Source: Erysipelotrichaceae bacterium
Lineage (GTDB): Bacteria; Bacillota_I; Bacilli_A; RFN20; CAG-826
Reading direction: 5' to 3'
DNA length: 64,000 bases
Assembly: GCA_015059185.1 (NCBI GenBank)
Contig: SVAY01000002.1
Span: 1 to 64,000 of the forward strand
Below the pieces are notes generated by a model. It did no database searches. It was given only the letters and a program-made list of their open reading frames with translations, and was not told the DNA's origin. The first letter of the stretch is position 1. The number at the start of each line of letters is the position of its first letter. The position numbers and the translations under genes were made by a program. Positions 59,713 through 64,000 of this stretch are shown piece after piece.

Positions 59713-60738
59713 CTATTTTTTGTCGTCGATATCTTTAGATAAATCTTTTTGTTCTTCCACGAATTCCTCAACTTGCTTTTGAACTTTCTTAGTGACTTTA
59801 TCGTTATCACTACCTTGGTCATAAGAAACAGTAACTTGTGGGAATGGAATACCAACATTATTATCATCAAAGACAATCTTAATTTCTCTATTTAAATCAC
59901 GTTGCACTTGATAAATATCAGTTTCTTTACATTTTGCAACAAATAGGAGAACGACTGCACTATCAGCAAGTTCACTAACACCTTTATAGAAAGGACCTTC
60001 GACAATTGCTGGAATCTTACCTTTAATCTTTTCTAAATTATCTGCAATAACTTTTTCAATGTTTTCAATACGATCGCCATAGTTAACACCAACATAACAT
60101 TTGGCAACTGATAAGTCTTTTGTTTGGTTAACAATAGAACGGATATCACTATTATTAACGATTTTGATGTTGCCACCTGCGTCAATTAATTTAGTAGTTC
60201 TAATGCCAATGGATTGAACTTCACCTCTCCAACCATCGATGATGACAATATCACCGACTTGGAAGTCGCCTTCAAAGACGATAAAGACGCCTGCTAAGAT
60301 ATCGGCCACTAAAGCTTGTGAACCAAGGCCTATGATAAGAGTTAAGACGCCAGCACTAGCAATCATCATTGTCGCATTTGCTCCCCAAGCAGCAAGAATG
60401 AAGAAGAAAGCAGCAATGGCAATCGCCCATTTAGCTAAGTTAAGTAATAATCTCGCAATGGTAATTGCTTTATTTGAATGGAATGTGAGCATAGCTACTA
60501 ATTTAAGTAGTAAATTTAAAGCGATAGCAATCACAATGATTTGTACCGTTCTAATGAGGGCTGGAATCGCAGTACCATAGAGGTATTGCACCACTTGGTT
60601 CTCACTCACTACTTGATTGAATACTGAATTAACACCGAAGATTTTCTCATTAAAGCAGAAGGCTACGATGACTCCAGCAGCTATTAGAGCATAGATGCTC
60701 CAACTAATAATTTTCCCGACTAATTTGTTCTTTTCCAT
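59713..60738 (-). CDS. MscS-family mechanosensitive channel
   Basis: 341 residues. Two to three N-terminal helices (12-32, 60-80, 90-115), then the MscS pore helix and beta domain: LTLIIGLGSQALVADILAGVFIVFEGDFQVGDIV, GWRGEVQSIGIRTTKL, VNNSDIRSIVNQTKD. The C-terminus is long and charged (KVQKQVEEFVEEQKDLS). Opens under membrane tension in osmotic downshock. Follows the surface-protein gene by 18 bases, apparently one operon. Confidence 0.9.
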   Translation of the reverse strand: MEKNKLVGKIISWSIYALIAAGVIVAFCFNEKIFGVNSVFNQVVSENQVVQYLYGTAIPALIRTVQIIVIAIALNLLLKLVAMLTFHSNKAITIARLLLNLAKWAIAIAAFFFILAAWGANATMMIASAGVLTLIIGLGSQALVADILAGVFIVFEGDFQVGDIVIIDGWRGEVQSIGIRTTKLIDAGGNIKIVNNSDIRSIVNQTKDLSVAKCYVGVNYGDRIENIEKVIADNLEKIKGKIPAIVEGPFYKGVSELADSAVVLLFVAKCKETDIYQVQRDLNREIKIVFDDNNVGIPFPQVTVSYDQGSDNDKVTKKVQKQVEEFVEEQKDLSKDIDDKK

Positions 60739-60756
60739 AAATTATCCTCCTTGTTT

Positions 60757-63168
60757 TTATGAAATTTTATATTTCACGATTATATCTTTAACAACTGTAT
60801 AATCGCTATTTTCTTCAGCACTAATGTTGTAATAAGTGCACGCTCCTGCCGATGAGGATGGGAAGAATTCGTAACTTTCATCCCCATTTAAGCAAGTGTA
60901 TTCATGAGCATTAGTTTCATCATAATTCCACTGATACATTTTGTTTTCACTAAATGAAACACTTATTTTGATTGCTTTACTTAATGTAACAGTGACGCTA
61001 ATAATTTCGCCCTGATTTATAGAATAGTTTGTAAGGAAACCACCATCCGAGACGTTGAAACGCGATTCTGTGGTCGTTCCGTCATTAATATATTTCATGC
61101 TCTTGATATACATGTAAGTACCAAGAGATTGTATATTTACTTGATGGGCCGTATCGTCTCCAGTGAGGAGATATAAATAATCGCCTAATGAATAACTACC
61201 TGTTTGTTGCCATCTGATATATAGAGTTACATTCTTAGTGACTTGGTAGTTGTAACTAACAGGACTACTTCCATCGGGGGTTTCGCTCCATCCATCAAAT
61301 ACATAACCTCCTTCTGGAGGCACTAAACTACTTAGCTCATCCTCTCCGGGTAGTATAACTATTTCATTCTTTTGTACTTGATTAGGATATATAGAATCAA
61401 ATGAGCCACCATTTGCGTCTAAACGAACGGTTAACAAATCGGTCGGTTCCCACTGAGCTACAAGAGTGACGTCGGAAGAAATGCCAAACTCAGTGCCAGG
61501 AGTTAATAAGTCATCTACACCTTTTATCTTCCATCCGGAGAATTTATATCCATCTTGAGGAGCGATGTATTCGCTTCTTTCAATAGTTGGTATTATTTCT
61601 TTGTTAGTGTTTCTTACTACGTATGGATCGCAACTACCAGTTCCACCATTGGCGTCAAAATAAATGGTGTATTCGTATTCGATCGGAGCTTCATAGACAA
61701 ATTTTATATATTCAAAAGATGCTAAACTGCCACTACTGCTATCCATAGATAAACAGAAATATCTAGCATTAGGGTTGGTGCATTCAAATGTATAATCTTG
61801 AGCAAATTCAACTGTTTGTGTTTCACCACCTTCGGTTACTCTTTCATTGATTGGACTGTTACTATAGACTATGGTGAGATCATAATTGACAGATTTGCTG
61901 TTTACTGTAATCGATTTTATTGGACCAGCGAATGGTGTTGCTGTAGAGATAAATCCGTCATAAAGGTACATATCAAGTGTTTCATTATTCGAAGAATAGC
62001 TAACGTTGTTATATCGGTATTCGACACCATCTATCATAACGGTTGAAGTCTCTGTGCTTGGTAAATCTGGGAAGCTTCCAAAGAAGTCTTTGCCGGCAAT
62101 AACTTCGTTGTCTTTAGTTGGGATTGGACCCCATCCAGCCACTAAAGTAGTGTCGCTATTAATAGTAATGGTTTCACCTGGTTGAAGCATTTCGCCTTCA
62201 CCATTTACTTTCCAACCATTGAAGCATTCATCGTCGAATGGCACAAAGATACAAACAGGAAGTGAGTATTCACTACCGGTTTTAAGTTCAATCGAACTCA
62301 TAGTTCCACTTCTATTATTAGCGTCAAATGACAAAGTAATAGTTTCAGAAGGAGTTGGAGTCTCGGAAGAGGATGGAGTTTCAGAGGAAGACGGGGTCTC
62401 TGATGAAGATGGATCTGGATCTGGAGTAGGCTCAGGTTCTGGAGTTGGTTCAGGTTCTGGAGTTGGTTCAGGTTCCGGAGTAGGCTCAGGTTCTGGTCCA
62501 ACTTCTTTAGGAGTAATAACTGTATCTTTATAAATGGCGAAGTTATCACTACTAACATCTAAAACAGAAATATTATAGATAGTGCTTGGTTCGAGTTCTT
62601 CGAATACTCCTTCGTTAAGCCCTTCTTCTAAATCTTTATAAGAATAATAATTATTGTTTTTACCTTCTAAAGTGATGATGAAGTCATCATTTTCTTTATT
62701 TGATAACTCTAATTCATATGTGACAGAAATAGGAGTGATATCAAGCCTATTCATCTTCACTCTTGCGGCAATAAAGACATTAATACCTACTAATGTAGAT
62801 ACTGTAGTGACAGCCACTATAGCAACACCAGCGATAGAAGCAGTACTCGCTGCAGTCGCGCTCATCACGCCACCATTAGAAGCAACACCACTAGATGAAG
62901 TAGAAGAACCAGATGAGCCATTATTAGAAGTAGAATTATCTACATCCTTGAGCCTTTCTCTTAATTCATCCTCTTTCTTCCTTCTTTTTTCTGAATCACG
63001 TTTCTTGTCAGAGTTAAAAGTGCGATTATCGTTTATTTCATCGCGGATATTAGTTTTATTATCTTTATAAGAAGTTGATTCATTATTTTGAGTATGACCA
63101 AATTCAAAAATAGAGAATGATTCTTTTTCGTTAGTAATATTGTAACTATTAAATTCGTCGCCTCTCAT
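60757..63168 (-). CDS. Surface protein with InlB-type repeats and cytoplasmic tail
   Basis: 803 residues. A charged, probably cytoplasmic stretch of about 100 residues (KRRKKEDELRERLKD), a Ser-rich linker, one membrane helix (about 112-133) and an outward domain. The latter has a Pro-Glu-Thr stalk of four PEPEPT units and SSSETP repeats (about 215-270), then three Listeria-Bacteroides (Flg_new) repeats (ITLSFDANNRSG, YTIYFDANGGTG, LTVRLDANGGSF, each ending near VAQW/YIRW). No sortase signal. Probably an adhesin or envelope protein with the unusual N-in orientation. Shares the stalk with the upstream gene. Confidence 0.8.
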   Translation of the reverse strand: MRGDEFNSYNITNEKESFSIFEFGHTQNNESTSYKDNKTNIRDEINDNRTFNSDKKRDSEKRRKKEDELRERLKDVDNSTSNNGSSGSSTSSSGVASNGGVMSATAASTASIAGVAIVAVTTVSTLVGINVFIAARVKMNRLDITPISVTYELELSNKENDDFIITLEGKNNNYYSYKDLEEGLNEGVFEELEPSTIYNISVLDVSSDNFAIYKDTVITPKEVGPEPEPTPEPEPTPEPEPTPEPEPTPDPDPSSSETPSSSETPSSSETPTPSETITLSFDANNRSGTMSSIELKTGSEYSLPVCIFVPFDDECFNGWKVNGEGEMLQPGETITINSDTTLVAGWGPIPTKDNEVIAGKDFFGSFPDLPSTETSTVMIDGVEYRYNNVSYSSNNETLDMYLYDGFISTATPFAGPIKSITVNSKSVNYDLTIVYSNSPINERVTEGGETQTVEFAQDYTFECTNPNARYFCLSMDSSSGSLASFEYIKFVYEAPIEYEYTIYFDANGGTGSCDPYVVRNTNKEIIPTIERSEYIAPQDGYKFSGWKIKGVDDLLTPGTEFGISSDVTLVAQWEPTDLLTVRLDANGGSFDSIYPNQVQKNEIVILPGEDELSSLVPPEGGYVFDGWSETPDGSSPVSYNYQVTKNVTLYIRWQQTGSYSLGDYLYLLTGDDTAHQVNIQSLGTYMYIKSMKYINDGTTTESRFNVSDGGFLTNYSINQGEIISVTVTLSKAIKISVSFSENKMYQWNYDETNAHEYTCLNGDESYEFFPSSSAGACTYYNISAEENSDYTVVKDIIVKYKIS

Positions 63169-63185
63169 AACGAACCAAGAGTTAA

Positions 63186-64000
63186 TTATTGTTGTTTTAA
63201 ATGCTCATCTAAAACATTAGAAGCATCATCTTTGTTCTTATAGACATCTTCTTCATTACGTCTAATCTTTCTTAAACGTGTATCACGTAATAAGAGCATA
63301 TTATCATGCTTTCTAGTAACGATTACTCTAATCACTTTCTTCTTGGTGTAATCAATTGTATATCTTGGTCTAATGAAGAATAGGATGATAATGAATAAAC
63401 AGCATAAGAGTAATAATCCACCGATAACGATAAGTGCAATTGCCCATCCTGGGAATCCACTAGAAGTATTATTAATAAATGCAAATTGAGATAAACGAGA
63501 TACTTCAAATGTTAATTCTCTTCCACTGATAGATTGAATCTCAACGAATTCCATATCATCAACACTATGGATATGTAAAACTCTTAATCCTTTATTACTG
63601 ACATCATTTGGAAGAGTAATCTTCACTTTGATTTTTAAACCTTCTTTAATATCAGATGGTTGAATTTCAGTTTCCACTCCACCTTCAGTCTTAATTAATT
63701 TAACGTCATAAACTTTAGAGATATATTCAGATTCAGATAATTTTTCTTTGATTTTATTGTAATCAACTTCACTACTAGCTTCTTTAACTTCCGCTCTAAC
63801 TTCGACTCTAATAGTAACATCGGTTGGTATTTCAATATCATCTTCAACGATAATCTTTACGCCATCCTTATCATAAACTGGAGTCTCTGGTTCTTCACTA
63901 GAAGATGAAGAGGATGGAGTTTCAGAGGAAGATGGGGTCTCTGATGAAGATGGATCTGGATCAGGTGTTGGAGTTGGAGGTGTAGGACTTTCAGTTGAAA
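63186..64000 (-). CDS. Surface protein, C-terminal part (gene continues beyond the window)
   Basis: The frame stays open from 63186 to the window edge (271 codons), so the 5' end is missing. In order: a Pro/Thr/Ser stalk (PDPDPSSSETPSSSETP), a beta-rich segment (IIVEDDIEIPTDVTI, IKEGLKIKVKITLPNDV, EFVEIQSISGRELTFEVSRLSQFAFI), one membrane helix (about 63395-63450) and a basic cytoplasmic tail. N-out/C-in topology, unlike the downstream protein, which repeats the same stalk. A GTG at 63677 is not a real start. Confidence 0.75.
   Translation of the reverse strand, partial: STESPTPPTPTPDPDPSSSETPSSSETPSSSSSSEEPETPVYDKDGVKIIVEDDIEIPTDVTIRVEVRAEVKEASSEVDYNKIKEKLSESEYISKVYDVKLIKTEGGVETEIQPSDIKEGLKIKVKITLPNDVSNKGLRVLHIHSVDDMEFVEIQSISGRELTFEVSRLSQFAFINNTSSGFPGWAIALIVIGGLLLLCCLFIIILFFIRPRYTIDYTKKKVIRVIVTRKHDNMLLLRDTRLRKIRRNEEDVYKNKDDASNVLDEHLKQQ

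Overview
The window is AT-rich DNA from a low-GC Bacillota, most likely an uncultivated host-associated member of the Bacilli near the Erysipelotrichales/RF39/Mollicutes-like lineages. Pointers are the ylbF-rsmD-coaD cluster, RNase J, an Spx-type ArsC protein, CdaA, YitT, the PadR-DUF1700-DUF4097 operon and a short-type ProRS. The genetic code is standard: TGA is used as a stop in tight ATGA overlaps (14922-14925, 18974-18977, 35322-35325), and the only tRNA-Trp seen has a CCA anticodon. Lineage is inference from gene content; no rRNA is present.

Layout. 1-7577 is an accessory region ending at tRNA-Glu(CTC). It holds a GNAT gene, two large genes combining arrays of zinc ribbons with a Vsr-like/PD-(D/E)XK nuclease domain, and a GIY-YIG/NUMOD homing-type nuclease. 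Direct repeats of about 210 bp, each carrying what looks like the 3' end of tRNA-Glu, bracket the GIY-YIG/zinc-ribbon pair. This suggests stacked insertions at this tRNA. 7601-10084 is gltX, tRNA-Gly and a NERD-like membrane protein. 10139-11864 is a complete IS30-family element. 11867-19316 is mostly housekeeping and regulation: Nudix, CdaA, RQC-like, DeoD, OhrR-type regulator with flavodoxin-like protein, and a PadR operon ending in GNAT and PAP2.

19364-21529 is a second accessory patch: a RhuM gene coupled to an HTH-Nudix gene, a RhuM fragment and a three-fold repeat with a 20-bp period. 21644-30220 holds tRNA-Arg, an HMA/ZIP metal gene pair, a threonine-aldolase-like gene, a fused VUT-transporter/amidase gene behind a preQ1-I-like leader, a probably frameshifted membrane protein and a MATE exporter with a structured leader. 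30404-34090 is a restriction/defence-like block (XRE regulator, D12 adenine methylase, 125-aa unknown, DUF262-HNH protein). It is bounded on one side by a sister copy of the 20-bp-period repeat.

34231-48428 contains a GT2-GtrA/NAGPA operon, an esterase divergent from a TetR regulator, tRNA-Trp, YqeY, an M29 aminopeptidase, PlsC, a DUF1016 nuclease, two tRNA-Ser genes, proS with a degenerate GGDEF-EAL membrane protein, YitT, and a membrane-anchored thioredoxin-like protein. 48441-58132 is core genome: coaD, rsmD, ylbF, def, RNase J, maf, CYTH, spx, trpS, phosphoglucomutase, RluA and tRNA-Ser(GGA). 58174-64000 has an AAA/DUF4143 ATPase, MscS and two repeat-type surface proteins, the last one running off the window.

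Most promising for new biology: the tRNA-Glu-anchored zinc-ribbon nuclease element, the riboswitch-like leader with VUT-amidase fusion, the methylase/DUF262 block, and the family of 20-bp-period three-fold repeats next to accessory genes. Function calls come from reading motifs by eye; no database search was possible.
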